Shown here: positions 16,550 through 24,756 of the stretch, one piece after another
Position numbering within the stretch: the stretch's first letter is position 1
Layout: each line of letters opens with the position of its first letter
Source of the DNA: Pseudomonas protegens
GTDB lineage: Bacteria; Pseudomonadota; Gammaproteobacteria; Pseudomonadales; Pseudomonadaceae
NCBI RefSeq assembly: GCF_013407925.2
Contig: NZ_CP060201.1
Span: 5,999,001 to 6,063,000, forward strand
Direction: 5' to 3'
DNA length: 64,000 bases
Made by a program: the position numbers and the translations under genes
The notes under the pieces: model-generated
Databases searched by the model: none
What the model was told of the DNA's origin: nothing
What the model saw: only the letters and a program-made list of their open reading frames with translations

Positions 16550-17425
16550 TCAGGGATTGCTCACCCGCCCCAACCATTGGGTGAACAGCTGCACTTTGGA
16601 CAGCCCCTGTTTGCCATTCGGCACGTCCAGCCAGTAGCCATATGGGCCGATCACCTCCACCGGGGTGATCGGCAGCAGGCGTCCATCCGCCAGTTCCCCC
16701 TCGATCATCTGCCGGTCGATCACCGCCAGCCCACCACCGGCCAGGGCCGTGTGGATCACCTGGTCCAGGGTGCTGAACTCCAGACCCGCCCGGGCGTCGA
16801 CATCGTCGCGGCCCATGGCCGCCAGCCAGTTCTCCCAGACCGGCAAACGCTTGCCGTCATGCAGGATGTGCAGCAGAGCAAAGCGCTGAAGGTCCGGCGC
16901 CTGGCCGGCGCTGAACAGCTCCGGGCTGGCCACGGCGATATGCCGCTCCATCACCAGCAGCTGGCTCTGGCAATGAGCGGCGGCCTGCAGGCCGAAGCGG
17001 ATTTCGCAATCGACTTCGGCCGGGCTGTCATGGCTGTTGTGCTGGGTCACGCTGAGGCTGATATCCGGGTAGCGCTGGCAGAAGTCCCGCAACTGCGCCG
17101 ACAGCCAGCGGGTGGCCCAGGTCGGCGGCGCGACGATGCGCAGGCGTTGCCGCAGATTGGGCACGCGCAGGGCTTGCAGGGCGCGCTCGATGTGATCGAA
17201 GGCCAGGCCCAGTTGCGGCGCCAGGGCCGTGCCGGCTTCGGTCAGCGTCAGCCCTTGAGGGGAGCGGCTGAACAGCGCCACGCCGAGGTAGTCCTCCAGT
17301 TGCTTGATCTGTCGGCTGACTGCGCCCTGGGTGACGTTGAGCACCACAGCGGCCCGGCTGAAGCTGCGGTGGTGGGCGACTTCCTCGAAGACCCGGAGCA
17401 TGTTCAGGGAGGGCAGTTGGCGCAT
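16550..17425 (-). CDS. LysR-family transcriptional regulator (GcvA-like)
   Basis: 291 residues from the ATG at 17425 (MRQLPSLNMLRVFEEVAHHR). An in-frame extension to 17530 is possible but atypical and would swallow a CA motif. Helix-turn-helix: FSRAAVVLNVTQGAVSRQIK. The effector domain has the GcvA-group feature DCEIRFG. GGAG lies ten bases upstream. It converges with the broken MFS gene (34-bp gap) and is followed on the left by no terminator. It may control the porin gene behind it or the 20521-26388 catabolic genes. Confidence 0.85.
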   Translation of the reverse strand: MRQLPSLNMLRVFEEVAHHRSFSRAAVVLNVTQGAVSRQIKQLEDYLGVALFSRSPQGLTLTEAGTALAPQLGLAFDHIERALQALRVPNLRQRLRIVAPPTWATRWLSAQLRDFCQRYPDISLSVTQHNSHDSPAEVDCEIRFGLQAAAHCQSQLLVMERHIAVASPELFSAGQAPDLQRFALLHILHDGKRLPVWENWLAAMGRDDVDARAGLEFSTLDQVIHTALAGGGLAVIDRQMIEGELADGRLLPITPVEVIGPYGYWLDVPNGKQGLSKVQLFTQWLGRVSNP

Positions 17426-17508
17426 GGCGGGCAGACTCCGCACCTGGCGCCAGACAGCAGCGATCCGCGTCTGGCGGGCTGAGCGCTGGAAGTGGCGGGG
17501 CAGGTTTA

Positions 17509-17516
17509 TTGTTGTT
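17509..17516 (-). promoter_or_regulatory. Hfq/Crc-type CA motif upstream of LysR gene
   Basis: Minus-strand AACAACAA followed by TAA lies about 85 bases before the chosen LysR start, in the probable untranslated leader. It supports the downstream start at 17425. Confidence 0.35.
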
Positions 17517-17570
17517 GTAGGGCACTTCATCTAGGGCGCCCATCTTAGCGCTGTAGGCGCCCTTTGCGGA

Positions 17571-17640
17571 GGTTGGCTTGCCCGCCAAGAGGTCCGTGAG
17601 ATCGCTTTCGCCGGCAAGCCGGCTCCTACAGAGTCTCCCT
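17571..17640. repeat. Pseudomonas REP-type element
   Basis: The core has the stem GCCGGC-AA-GCCGGC (17610-17623) followed by TCCTACA, the hallmark of Pseudomonas REP sequences, with a degenerate partner (GGCTTGCCCGCCAAGAGGTC) on its left. AAGAGGTCCGT is shared with the REP at 20164. It sits between the LysR gene and the 3' end of the porin gene. Confidence 0.7.
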
Positions 17641-17673
17641 GCTAACCCGGCCAGCGAAAGGGCCGGCAAGGAT

Positions 17674-18846
17674 TCAGAAGTAGTAGCCGATATTCACATA
17701 CAGCTGGTTTTCCCATTGGTTGCTGCCACCGGCTCCCAGGCTCTGGGCATAACTGCTGCCGCCGATGTACGGATCGTTTTTGCCGAACAGCCATTCGGTA
17801 GCGATCCACAGCTTGCTCAGGGAGAACGAGCTGCCGAGGATCATCCGCTGGGAGGTTTTGTAGGCGCTGGCCGATTTGTCGAAGGCGCTGTAGTTGGCGT
17901 ACAGCTTGACCCCGCTGACCTGGTCGAACAGGTACTTGCCGTCGACGTCGTAGCTCAGGTCGGCGACATACAGGTTGCCGCGGCTGGCGACGTTGAAGGT
18001 GCCGTCGTAGCCGCCCAGGGTTATCAGCTCATCGGTGCCTGGATTGCGTGGCGACATCTGCTGGCGCGCCGCCTGCAATTGCGCGCCCCACGGGCCGTTC
18101 TTACCCCGGTAGTGGACCGCCAGGGCATTGCGCCTGCCGTCGTTGTGGGTGTCGTTGTTTTTCAGGGTCGAGGTCAGGCCCGAGACGCCGACTTCCGATG
18201 CCCAGTCGCCCAGTTGCACGGCCCGCGCCACCCGCAGCACCAGGGTGTTGCGTTCGCGGTTGTCGCTGCCGTCGGCCACGTAGCTGTCGGCCGAAGACAC
18301 CACGCTGGAATAGGTGCGGCCGTTGCTGGTGCCCTTGCCTTGCCAGGCCGGACGCAGGTAGTAGCCGGCCTGGAGGTTCCAGTCGCCGTGCTGCTGGATG
18401 TACTTGGCACCGATCTGCTCGATGTCCTCCAGGCCCACCACGTTGCCCAGGGTTTCGAAGAAGGTGCTGCCGAAATAGGGTTGCAGGCCGAAGGGAATCT
18501 GGTTCAGACCGACCTGCACTTGCTGCTCGGGGTTGAACCGGTAGCCGATCCAGGCGCTCTCGGCGAAGGCGATGTCGCCCACCTTGTCGGTGTAGCGGTA
18601 GGGGTAGGCGCGGCCGTAAAAGCGGTATTTGGCGGCGCCGATCCAGCTGTCGGAGCTGTACTTGGCGCTCAGGATCGCGGTATCGAAGTTGAAGGTCTGG
18701 ATATCCCGGTCCGGGTCGTAGTCCCAGCGCGCGCGAACCGCGCCGCCCAGATCCAGGTGGTCGGTGACCTGCACGGCCAGAGCGGGGGTGGCGAGGCTGC
18801 CCAAGAGGGCGACGTTGCACAGCAGGACAGAGCGTTTGTAGAGCAT
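17674..18846 (-). CDS. Outer-membrane porin
   Basis: 390 residues from ATG 18846 (MLYKRSVLLCNVALLGSLAT signal peptide, cleavage near ATPALA). The mature protein has alternating beta strands, many aromatic girdles and a C-terminal Phe (LYVNIGYYF), as expected for a beta-barrel assembled by BAM. GGGAG lies eight bases before the ATG, with an AATAACAA motif immediately upstream, so Crc repression is likely. It diverges from the LysR gene at 19161, whose probable binding sites lie in the shared gap. It presumably admits the substrate used by 20521-26388. The exact porin family was not recognised. Confidence 0.85.
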   Translation of the reverse strand: MLYKRSVLLCNVALLGSLATPALAVQVTDHLDLGGAVRARWDYDPDRDIQTFNFDTAILSAKYSSDSWIGAAKYRFYGRAYPYRYTDKVGDIAFAESAWIGYRFNPEQQVQVGLNQIPFGLQPYFGSTFFETLGNVVGLEDIEQIGAKYIQQHGDWNLQAGYYLRPAWQGKGTSNGRTYSSVVSSADSYVADGSDNRERNTLVLRVARAVQLGDWASEVGVSGLTSTLKNNDTHNDGRRNALAVHYRGKNGPWGAQLQAARQQMSPRNPGTDELITLGGYDGTFNVASRGNLYVADLSYDVDGKYLFDQVSGVKLYANYSAFDKSASAYKTSQRMILGSSFSLSKLWIATEWLFGKNDPYIGGSSYAQSLGAGGSNQWENQLYVNIGYYF

Positions 18847-18862
18847 GGGGTTTTCTCCCGGA

Positions 18863-18870
18863 TTGTTATT
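18863..18870 (-). promoter_or_regulatory. Hfq/Crc-type CA motif at the porin start
   Basis: Minus-strand AATAACAA lies just upstream of the GGGAG ribosome site of the porin gene, a typical Crc target position. Confidence 0.55.
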
Positions 18871-18951
18871 GTCGGGTGCGAGGAAACCGGCCGCGGCCAG
18901 GGCGGCAGCCAAGGGTGAAAGCGTTGAGAAGTGGGGGTCAGCGCTAGGGCT

Positions 18952-18984
18952 TCAGATCATCGAGACAAGCGGGAAAGGAGGCAT
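18952..18984 (-). CDS. Ten-codon upstream ORF in the porin leader
   Basis: On the minus strand AACAACAA (18997-19004) is followed by CGAGTA and then an ATG opening the ten-residue frame MPPFPLVSMI. It ends about 105 bases before the porin start. The plan matches the leaders at 11898-12006 and 20304-20455. It is too short to support on its own. Confidence 0.25.
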   Translation of the reverse strand: MPPFPLVSMI

Positions 18985-18996
18985 GGGCGGTACTCG

Positions 18997-19004
18997 TTGT
19001 TGTT
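18997..19004 (-). promoter_or_regulatory. Hfq/Crc-type CA motif in distal porin leader
   Basis: Minus-strand AACAACAA lies within AAAAACAACAAC, upstream of the ten-codon frame. It marks the likely 5' end of the porin transcript. Confidence 0.4.
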
Positions 19005-19067
19005 TTTGTAATGGGCCTGCAGTGTTGCTATCTCCCCCCGGCTCGACAAACGATTTATTCAGCGCCC

Positions 19068-19093
19068 ACGCATGACTAAAACGCATGTTAGTC
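19068..19093. promoter_or_regulatory. Candidate LysR binding site (ACGCATG repeats, GACTAA/TTAGTC dyad)
   Basis: Two direct copies of ACGCATG 13 bp apart (19068 and 19081) overlap an inverted repeat GACTAA-N8-TTAGTC (19074-19093). The right half, GCATGTTAGTC, recurs exactly at 20235-20245 before the aldehyde dehydrogenase gene. Confidence 0.55.
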
Positions 19094-19160
19094 CCGTAGA
19101 TTCGGCCTGCGCTGGCATGCGATGCTCTGCGCCTCCTGCAGCGGTCACAGAGAGACTGTC

Positions 19161-20102
19161 GTGAAACGCAAGATGCCTGCGCTCAATGCGCTCAAGGCCT
19201 TCGAGGTCGCCGGTAGCACCGGCAGCTTTACCCGGGCCGCCGAATTGCTCAACGTCACCCAGAGCGCGGTCAGCCGCCAGGTCCGGCAACTGGAGGAACA
19301 GTTGGGGGAAAGCCTGCTGCAACGGCGCCATCATCACTTGGAACTGACCAGTGCCGGGCGTGTATTGCTGCGAGCCCTGCACCAGTCATTCGACAAGATC
19401 GAGTTGACCTTGCGCGGCATCGCGCAGAAATCCCACATCAATCGCTTGCACCTCAATGCGCCGCCGACCTTCGCCAGTCGCTGGCTGCTGCCGCGCCTGG
19501 GGCGCCTGCGCGAGCAGCATCCGGAGCTGGAGCTGAGCCTGACCACGCGCTTGCAGGACAGCCTGGCGGAAACCGCGACCCTGGATTGCGCGATCCGCTT
19601 TGGTGACGGTGAGTGGGATGGCCTGGACAGCTCGCTGCTGTTTCAGGAGCGGCACATCGCCGTCTGCGCGCCTTCGCTGCTGGCCCGGGAATCGGCGGAG
19701 CAGGGCGTCGATCTCAAGCGCATGACCCTGTTGCATGTATTGGCCCGGGAAGACCAGCGCTACCTGACCTGGAAGCACTGGCTGGATGCCGCGCGGATCA
19801 CCGGGGTCGATACTCAGGGCGGCTATGAATTCGACCTTCTGGACCTGGCCATCCGCGCGGCCACCGAGGGCCTGGGGATCACCATTGCCGACTGGCACAT
19901 GGTGGCGGCGGAACTGGCCGCGGGGCAGTTGACCCAGGTGCACAACGTGCATGTGGAGGGTCACCAGTCCTACTGGCTGGTGACCCGTCCGGCCCAGGCT
20001 CCGTTGCCGCAACTGCAGGTATTCAGCCAGTGGCTCGAAGAGGAAATCTGGTTGGCGCAACGCCAGCTTGAGCCGTCCACAGCCTCCACACCCCTGGGCT
20101 AG
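19161..20102 (+). CDS. LysR-family transcriptional regulator (GcvA-like)
   Basis: 313 residues from GTG 19161 (MKRKMPALNALKAFEVAG), with a GAGAG six bases before; ATG 19173 is an alternative start. Helix-turn-helix FTRAAELLNVTQSAVSRQVR; effector domain with LDCAIRFGDGEWDGLDSSLL as in GcvA relatives. It lies between the divergent porin gene and the aldehyde dehydrogenase / MFS / dehydratase / GMC genes. The 11-base motif GCATGTTAGTC occurs in both flanking gaps, so it probably controls uptake and catabolism together. The effector is unknown. Confidence 0.88.
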   Translation: MKRKMPALNALKAFEVAGSTGSFTRAAELLNVTQSAVSRQVRQLEEQLGESLLQRRHHHLELTSAGRVLLRALHQSFDKIELTLRGIAQKSHINRLHLNAPPTFASRWLLPRLGRLREQHPELELSLTTRLQDSLAETATLDCAIRFGDGEWDGLDSSLLFQERHIAVCAPSLLARESAEQGVDLKRMTLLHVLAREDQRYLTWKHWLDAARITGVDTQGGYEFDLLDLAIRAATEGLGITIADWHMVAAELAAGQLTQVHNVHVEGHQSYWLVTRPAQAPLPQLQVFSQWLEEEIWLAQRQLEPSTASTPLG

Positions 20103-20163
20103 AGCCGGGCGAGCGCCTTCGTCGGCACGCCGACACCGACAACAGCCCGCATGCACAACCTGT

Positions 20164-20195
20164 GTAGGAGCGGGCTTGCCAGCGAAGAGGTCCGT
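20164..20195. repeat. Pseudomonas REP-type element
   Basis: GTAGGAGCGGGCTTGCCAGC followed by GAAGAGGTCCGT is a standard Pseudomonas REP half. It shares AAGAGGTCCGT with the element at 17588-17598. Confidence 0.7.
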
Positions 20196-20234
20196 CAGGC
20201 CACCCTCATCAGCGCGCTGTAACCTGCGTTTTTT

Positions 20235-20245
20235 GCATGTTAGTC
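20235..20245. promoter_or_regulatory. Second copy of LysR-motif GCATGTTAGTC
   Basis: It is identical over 11 bases to 19083-19093 in the porin/LysR gap and lies about 285 bases before the dehydrogenase start, in the likely promoter of the catabolic genes. Confidence 0.5.
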
Positions 20246-20303
20246 GGCACAATTAATCGTTTGTCCTTGTCGCGCCGGACGACAAGACTGCTGGCACTCA
20301 CAT

Positions 20304-20311
20304 AACAACAA
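20304..20311 (+). promoter_or_regulatory. Hfq/Crc-type CA motif in leader
   Basis: AACAACAA lies in the context CACTCACATAACAACAA, almost identical to the leader at 11891-11905. It is followed by GAGTG and an ATG. Confidence 0.5.
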
Positions 20312-20326
20312 CCCGAGTGCCCAGCC

Positions 20327-20455
20327 ATGCCTTATCCGGTCCTTGTCGATGGCCTGTTGCGTAACCCTGTCCGCGGTTGCCGGCCTTGCCTGCACGCCAT
20401 TGCCCTGTCCGTCGATCGCTGCGCTGTGCCCGCCGAATCACGCCAGACCCTTTGA
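20327..20455 (+). CDS. Short upstream ORF (42 codons), possible leader peptide
   Basis: An ATG stands six bases after CGAGTG and opens 42 codons (starting MPYPVLVDGLL, containing GCRPCLHAIAL, ending SRQTL). It stops 65 bases before the dehydrogenase. It has the same plan as the leader at 11920. The frame has no recognised homologue; translation is uncertain. Confidence 0.35.
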   Translation: MPYPVLVDGLLRNPVRGCRPCLHAIALSVDRCAVPAESRQTL

Positions 20456-20520
20456 CTGCCGGGCCTGGATCGTCTCCAGGCGGCCTGCGCCATTTCTCTG
20501 CCAACGACGGGGCAACCTCC

Positions 20521-21945
20521 ATGCAAACAGAACAGAATTTTGTTGACGGCGACTTCATCAAGCCAGCCAGCAGTGCATCAATCGCGGTTTATGATCCGGC
20601 CAGCGAAACCCTGGTCGGGCAGGTCTCGGCCGCCACTCAGGAGGAGGCCGTTCGGGCGGTGAGCGCCGCCAGCGCGGCACAGAAAAAGTGGGCGGCGTTG
20701 ACCAGCATCCAGCGCGCTGACTATCTGCGGGCATTGGCCGATGCCCTGGAGTCGCGGGCCGAGGCCATTGGCCAGGCGCTGGCGGCTGAATCGGGCAAAA
20801 GCCTGGCCGACGCCAGCAACGAAGCCCGCTACGCCGCGCAGATCACTCGTTATCACGCGGAATGGGCGCGCCGCATCGAGGGCGAGATCATTCCCAGCGA
20901 CAGCCCCGACGAAAAGCTGTTTCTGCACCGCGAGGCGATTGGCGTCGTGGCCTGCCTGATCCCGTTCAACTACCCGGTCTACACCCTGCTGCGCAAGGTG
21001 GCGCCGGCGCTGATCGCCGGCAACACGGTGGTGGTGCGGCCGAGCAACAACACGCCGCTGTCGGCGTTTGAAATCGCCCGGGCGGTGCAGCAGGCGGACC
21101 TGCCGCCGGGTGTAGTGAACATCCTGACCATGGACCACGCCACCGCAGCCACGGTCTGTACCCACCCGGCAGTGGGCATGATCACCCTGACCGGCAGCGT
21201 CAATGCCGGGCGTATCGTGCTCGACTACTGCAAGGCCAATATCGCCAAGCCGTCCTTGGAACTGGGGGGCAAGACCCCGGCCATCATCGAGCCCGACGCC
21301 GACCTGGAGCAGGCCGCCAGCGCCATCATCGCGTCCAAGACCACCCATTGCGGCCAGTTGTGCACGGCGGTGGAGCGGGTCTATGTCCACGAAAGCGTGC
21401 ATCAGCGCTTCCTGGCCCTGCTCAAGGAAAAAATCGCCGCCGTGCAGTTCGGCGACCGGCGCCAGGACCCGCGCCGCATGGGGCCTCTGGTCAGCGCGGC
21501 TTCGCGGGTTGCGATACATGGCCTGGTGCAGCGAGCGCTCGCCCAGGGCGCAGTGCTCGAAGCCGGTGGCGTGGTGCCCGAGGGGCCGGGGCATTTCTAT
21601 CCGCCGACGCTGCTTAGCAACTGCCGCCAGGACATGGAGATCGTGCAGGAGGAAATCTTCGGCCCGGTGCTGCCGGTGCTCAAGTACCGGGATATCGATG
21701 AAGCCCTGGCCTTGGCCAATGACCACCAGTTCGGCCTGGCCTCGGTGCTCTACACCGAAAACTACCGCACCGCGATGAAAGTCGCCGGGGCCATCCAGGC
21801 CGGCGAGCTGTACGTCAACCGGACCCCGGCCGACCCTTACCAGGGCTACCACGCCGGCTGGAAGCGCTCGGGACTGGGCGGCGACGACGGCAAGCACGGC
21901 ATGCTCGAGTTCACCCAGACCCGCCTGGTGGTCATGCCTTTCTAA
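20521..21945 (+). CDS. NAD-dependent aldehyde dehydrogenase (lactaldehyde/glycolaldehyde dehydrogenase-like)
   Basis: 474 residues from ATG 20521 (MQTEQNFVDGDFIKP). Landmarks: LIPFNYPVYTLLRKVAPALI (the PFNYP variant of lactaldehyde dehydrogenase AldA), RPSNNTPLSAF, LTGSVNAGR, LELGGKTP, catalytic Cys281 in HCGQLCTAVERV, and EEIFGPVLPV. It is the first gene of a co-directional run with an MFS carrier, an enolase-superfamily enzyme and a GMC oxidoreductase. It would oxidise a hydroxyaldehyde made in that pathway. An in-frame extension to 20377 has no ribosome site. Confidence 0.88.
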   Translation: MQTEQNFVDGDFIKPASSASIAVYDPASETLVGQVSAATQEEAVRAVSAASAAQKKWAALTSIQRADYLRALADALESRAEAIGQALAAESGKSLADASNEARYAAQITRYHAEWARRIEGEIIPSDSPDEKLFLHREAIGVVACLIPFNYPVYTLLRKVAPALIAGNTVVVRPSNNTPLSAFEIARAVQQADLPPGVVNILTMDHATAATVCTHPAVGMITLTGSVNAGRIVLDYCKANIAKPSLELGGKTPAIIEPDADLEQAASAIIASKTTHCGQLCTAVERVYVHESVHQRFLALLKEKIAAVQFGDRRQDPRRMGPLVSAASRVAIHGLVQRALAQGAVLEAGGVVPEGPGHFYPPTLLSNCRQDMEIVQEEIFGPVLPVLKYRDIDEALALANDHQFGLASVLYTENYRTAMKVAGAIQAGELYVNRTPADPYQGYHAGWKRSGLGGDDGKHGMLEFTQTRLVVMPF

Positions 21946-21950
21946 GGCAG

Positions 21951-22080
21951 CTGCAAGTTTCAAGCGGCAAGCGCCAAGCAAAAGCGTGCAATCGACTCTG
22001 CCGCTTGCCGTCGTTGGATCAAGACAGCCGCAAGCAAGAGCAGCGCAGTCGTTCTTGCCGCTTGAAGCTCAAAGCTTGCC
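21951..22080. repeat. Intergenic inverted-repeat element (CAAGCGGCAAG family)
   Basis: It carries several copies of CAAGC/GCTTG-type words. TTCAAGCGGCAAG (21959-21971) is the exact reverse complement of 22054-22066, with CCGCTTGCCG between at 22001. Such AAGCTGCAAGC-like repeats are common between Pseudomonas genes and may act as terminators or mRNA stabilisers. Confidence 0.6.
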
Positions 22081-22091
22081 GCTGCCCCACT

Positions 22092-22099
22092 AATAATAA
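22092..22099 (+). promoter_or_regulatory. Hfq/Crc-type CA motif upstream of MFS gene
   Basis: AATAATAA fits AANAAYAA and lies 37 bases before the MFS start codon at 22137. Confidence 0.4.
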
Positions 22100-22136
22100 T
22101 GAGTGGCGCTGGATACCGGCGCCCGAGGGCATCGTC

Positions 22137-23459
22137 ATGTCAAAAAATGCCGCCGATCTGGCCGCTATCCCGGGTTCTGCCGCCTTGCCGCTGGACAACA
22201 GCGACAAGCGCAGTCGTTATTTTCAACTGATGCTGCTGGTGCTGGCCGCCGGGGCGATCTACCCGATCCTCTACCTGCGCCAGGTCTACCAGACCACCAT
22301 GCTCGAGGTGTTGCACATCAACCACAGCGAGCTGGGTTACCTGTACTCCATGCTCGGCACCATCTTCCTGATCAGCTACCTGCCCAGTGGCTGGCTGGCG
22401 GACCGCATCGCTCCACGCTTGCTGATCTTCTTCTCCCTGGTGGCCACTGGCGCCCTGGGCCTGTGGTACTCCACTGCGCCCTCACTGACGTCGCTGATGA
22501 TCATCTTCGGCTGCTGGGGGCTGACCACCGGGCTGACCTTCTGGGCCTCGGTGCTCAAGCGGGTGAAGATGATTGCCCGCCACAACGAGCAGGGGCGTTT
22601 CTTTGGCATCCTCGACGGCGGTCGTGGCCTGGTGGAAGCCTTGCTGGCGACCCTGGCCCTGGGGTTGTTCGCCCTGGCCACCGAGACCCGTGGCGAGTCC
22701 ACGGCCGAGGGGTTCCGGCATGTGGTCTACCTGTACTCCTTTACCTGCATTGCCATCGGCTGCGTGCTGGTGCTGCTCAAGGACCCCAAGTCCATGCAAG
22801 ACACGGCGCCGGTGGAGCAGGGGCGCTTCAACCTGCTCAGCGACCTGGCGACCCTGGTGAAGATCCCCGAGCTGTGGCTGGTGACCGCCATCGTGTTCTG
22901 CGGCTACCACATCTTCTGGGCCACCTACAGCTTCTCCGACTACCTGCAGGGCAACGGCATGACCGCGGTGATGGCCGGCACCATCACCACCATCAAACTG
23001 TGGATGCGACCCCTGGGTGGCATCGGTGGCGGCTGGCTGGGGGACCGCTTCTCGAATATCTCGGTGCTGATCGTGGCGCTGTTGCTGGCGACCCTGGGCA
23101 TCGTCGGGCTGATCCTGTTCCCGGCCCTGGGCAGCCTGGGCTTGTTGATCGCCACCGTGATTTTCATCGGCCTGATGACCTACGCCATTCGCGGGCTGTA
23201 CTGGGCGATCCTCGATACCTGTCGGATCCCCTTGCGCATTACCGGCCTGGCCATCGGCATCGTCTCGGTGGTGGGCTACCTGCCGGACGCCTTTATCCCG
23301 CTGATCAACGGCTATCTCACCGAACATTTCCCCGGGGCCTTGGGCTACCGCCTGTACTTCGGCTACATCGCCGCGGTCGGCGCCCTCGGCACCCTGGCCG
23401 CGATCGCCTTGCGCGCTCGCGTCAACCGCACCCAGCAGCATTCGCAAACAGGAGCCTGA
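22137..23459 (+). CDS. MFS transporter
   Basis: 440 residues, about 12 membrane spans. The cytoplasmic loop between spans 2 and 3 is seen as GWLADRIAPRL; span 5 region GRFFGILDGGRGLVEALLA; the second-half counterpart is GGWLGDRFSN. Start ATG 22137 has GAGGG upstream; longer in-frame starts run into the repeat region. The C-terminus ends a base before the ATG of the dehydratase gene, so they are cotranscribed. It probably imports the acid or sugar acid degraded by the adjacent enzymes; which one cannot be read from the sequence. Confidence 0.9.
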   Translation: MSKNAADLAAIPGSAALPLDNSDKRSRYFQLMLLVLAAGAIYPILYLRQVYQTTMLEVLHINHSELGYLYSMLGTIFLISYLPSGWLADRIAPRLLIFFSLVATGALGLWYSTAPSLTSLMIIFGCWGLTTGLTFWASVLKRVKMIARHNEQGRFFGILDGGRGLVEALLATLALGLFALATETRGESTAEGFRHVVYLYSFTCIAIGCVLVLLKDPKSMQDTAPVEQGRFNLLSDLATLVKIPELWLVTAIVFCGYHIFWATYSFSDYLQGNGMTAVMAGTITTIKLWMRPLGGIGGGWLGDRFSNISVLIVALLLATLGIVGLILFPALGSLGLLIATVIFIGLMTYAIRGLYWAILDTCRIPLRITGLAIGIVSVVGYLPDAFIPLINGYLTEHFPGALGYRLYFGYIAAVGALGTLAAIALRARVNRTQQHSQTGA

Positions 23460-23460
23460 G

Positions 23461-24678
23461 ATGAAAATCGTCGCCCTTGAAACCCATATCGTCGCTGTCC
23501 CGCCACCGCATATCGGCGGCATGTACTGGCTGTTCGTCAAGCTGCGCACCGCCTGCGGCATCGAAGGCGTGGGCGAGATCTACGCCGCCACCTTCGGTCC
23601 CCAGGCAATGCAGCCGATCATCGAGGACGTGTTCCAGCGCTACCTGCTGGACCAGGACCCGCACCACATCGAACGCTTCTTCCGCCAGGCCTATTCCAGC
23701 GGTTTCACCCAGCGCCCGGACCTGACCATGATGGGTGTGGTCAGCGGCCTGGAGATGGCCTGCTGGGACATCATCGGCAAGGCGGCGAACAAGCCGGTGT
23801 ACGAGCTGCTGGGGGGCAAGGTCCACGAACGCCTGCGCTCCTACACCTACCTGTACCCGCAGAACAGCCGCGGCGAATACGACTACGACGATCCGGACCT
23901 GGCCGCCGAATGCGCGGTGCAGAACATGAACCAGGGCTTCACCGCGCTCAAGTTCGACCCGGCCGGGCCCTACACCGCGTACTCCGGGCACCAGCTGTCC
24001 CTGGAAGTGCTGGAGCGCTGCGAAACCTTCTGCCGCAAGATCCGCGAAGCGGTGGGCAATCGCTGCGACCTGCTGTTCGGCACCCACGGGCAGATGGTGC
24101 CGTCCTCGGCCATACGCCTGGCCAAGCGCCTGGAGCAATACGACCCGCTGTGGTTCGAGGAACCGGTGCCGCCGGGCCAGGAGCAGGCCATGGCGCAGGT
24201 GGCGGCCAAGACCAGCATCCCGATCGCCACCGGCGAGCGCCTGACCACCAAGTACGAGTTCTTCAAGCTGCTGCAGGCCGGTGGTGCCTCGATCCTGCAA
24301 ATGAACGTGGCGCGCTGCGGCGGCCTGCTGGAGGCGAAGAAGATCGCCAGCATGGCCGAGGTCTACTACGCGCAGATCGCCCCGCACCTGTACAACGGCC
24401 CGATTGGCGCGGCGGCGAGTTTCCAGCTGGCGGCCTGCACGCCGAACTTCCTGATCCAGGAAAGCATCATGACCTGGGGCGGCTTCCACGCCGAAGTGCT
24501 GACCCAGCCCTTGCAGTGGGAGGACGGCTACATCATCCCGTCTCGCGAGCCGGGCCTGGGGGTGGAGCTGAACATGGACGTGGTGCGCAGACACTCGCCC
24601 TATCAAGGCCAGCGCCTGCACCTGCAAATGGCCGCAAGTCCGGTCGACATCAAGGACAGCTCCCCGGCCAAAGGCTGA
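23461..24678 (+). CDS. Enolase-superfamily dehydratase (mandelate racemase / muconate lactonizing family)
   Basis: 405 residues. An N-terminal capping domain (about 1-125) precedes a barrel whose strand ends show the metal and acid-base sites: ALKFDPAGP (Lys strand), LLFGTHGQM (third strand), WFEEPVPP (Glu), ATGERL (Glu), QMNVARCGG, and APHLYNGP (His). At the third strand most dehydratases have D-x-H/N; here G-T-H leaves only the His. Members dehydrate sugar acids or cyclise anhydro-sugar acids. It follows the MFS gene with one base between and precedes a GMC oxidoreductase, so a sugar-acid substrate is plausible but not proved. Confidence 0.82.
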   Translation: MKIVALETHIVAVPPPHIGGMYWLFVKLRTACGIEGVGEIYAATFGPQAMQPIIEDVFQRYLLDQDPHHIERFFRQAYSSGFTQRPDLTMMGVVSGLEMACWDIIGKAANKPVYELLGGKVHERLRSYTYLYPQNSRGEYDYDDPDLAAECAVQNMNQGFTALKFDPAGPYTAYSGHQLSLEVLERCETFCRKIREAVGNRCDLLFGTHGQMVPSSAIRLAKRLEQYDPLWFEEPVPPGQEQAMAQVAAKTSIPIATGERLTTKYEFFKLLQAGGASILQMNVARCGGLLEAKKIASMAEVYYAQIAPHLYNGPIGAAASFQLAACTPNFLIQESIMTWGGFHAEVLTQPLQWEDGYIIPSREPGLGVELNMDVVRRHSPYQGQRLHLQMAASPVDIKDSSPAKG

Positions 24679-24756
24679 GCACTTCCGGCCCGGCGACGGG
24701 CAGGGCATGGGCAGCCGCCATGGCTGCCTTCAACACGATCTGAGCGGTAACCCTGC

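Larger units (their letters stand above)
18847..19160. promoter_or_regulatory. Divergent regulatory region between porin and LysR genes
   Basis: 314 bp. It contains, for the porin side, CA motifs at 18863-18870 and 18997-19004 and a ten-codon upstream ORF (18952-18984); for both genes, the LysR-site candidate at 19068-19093. No protein of useful length is present. Confidence 0.6.
20103..20520. promoter_or_regulatory. 418-bp leader before the lactaldehyde-type dehydrogenase
   Basis: It holds, in order, a REP element (20164-20195), the LysR-motif copy (20235-20245), a CA motif (20304-20311) and a 42-codon open frame (20327-20455). The last 65 bases before the dehydrogenase contain no further signal that could be identified. 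Confidence 0.55.
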
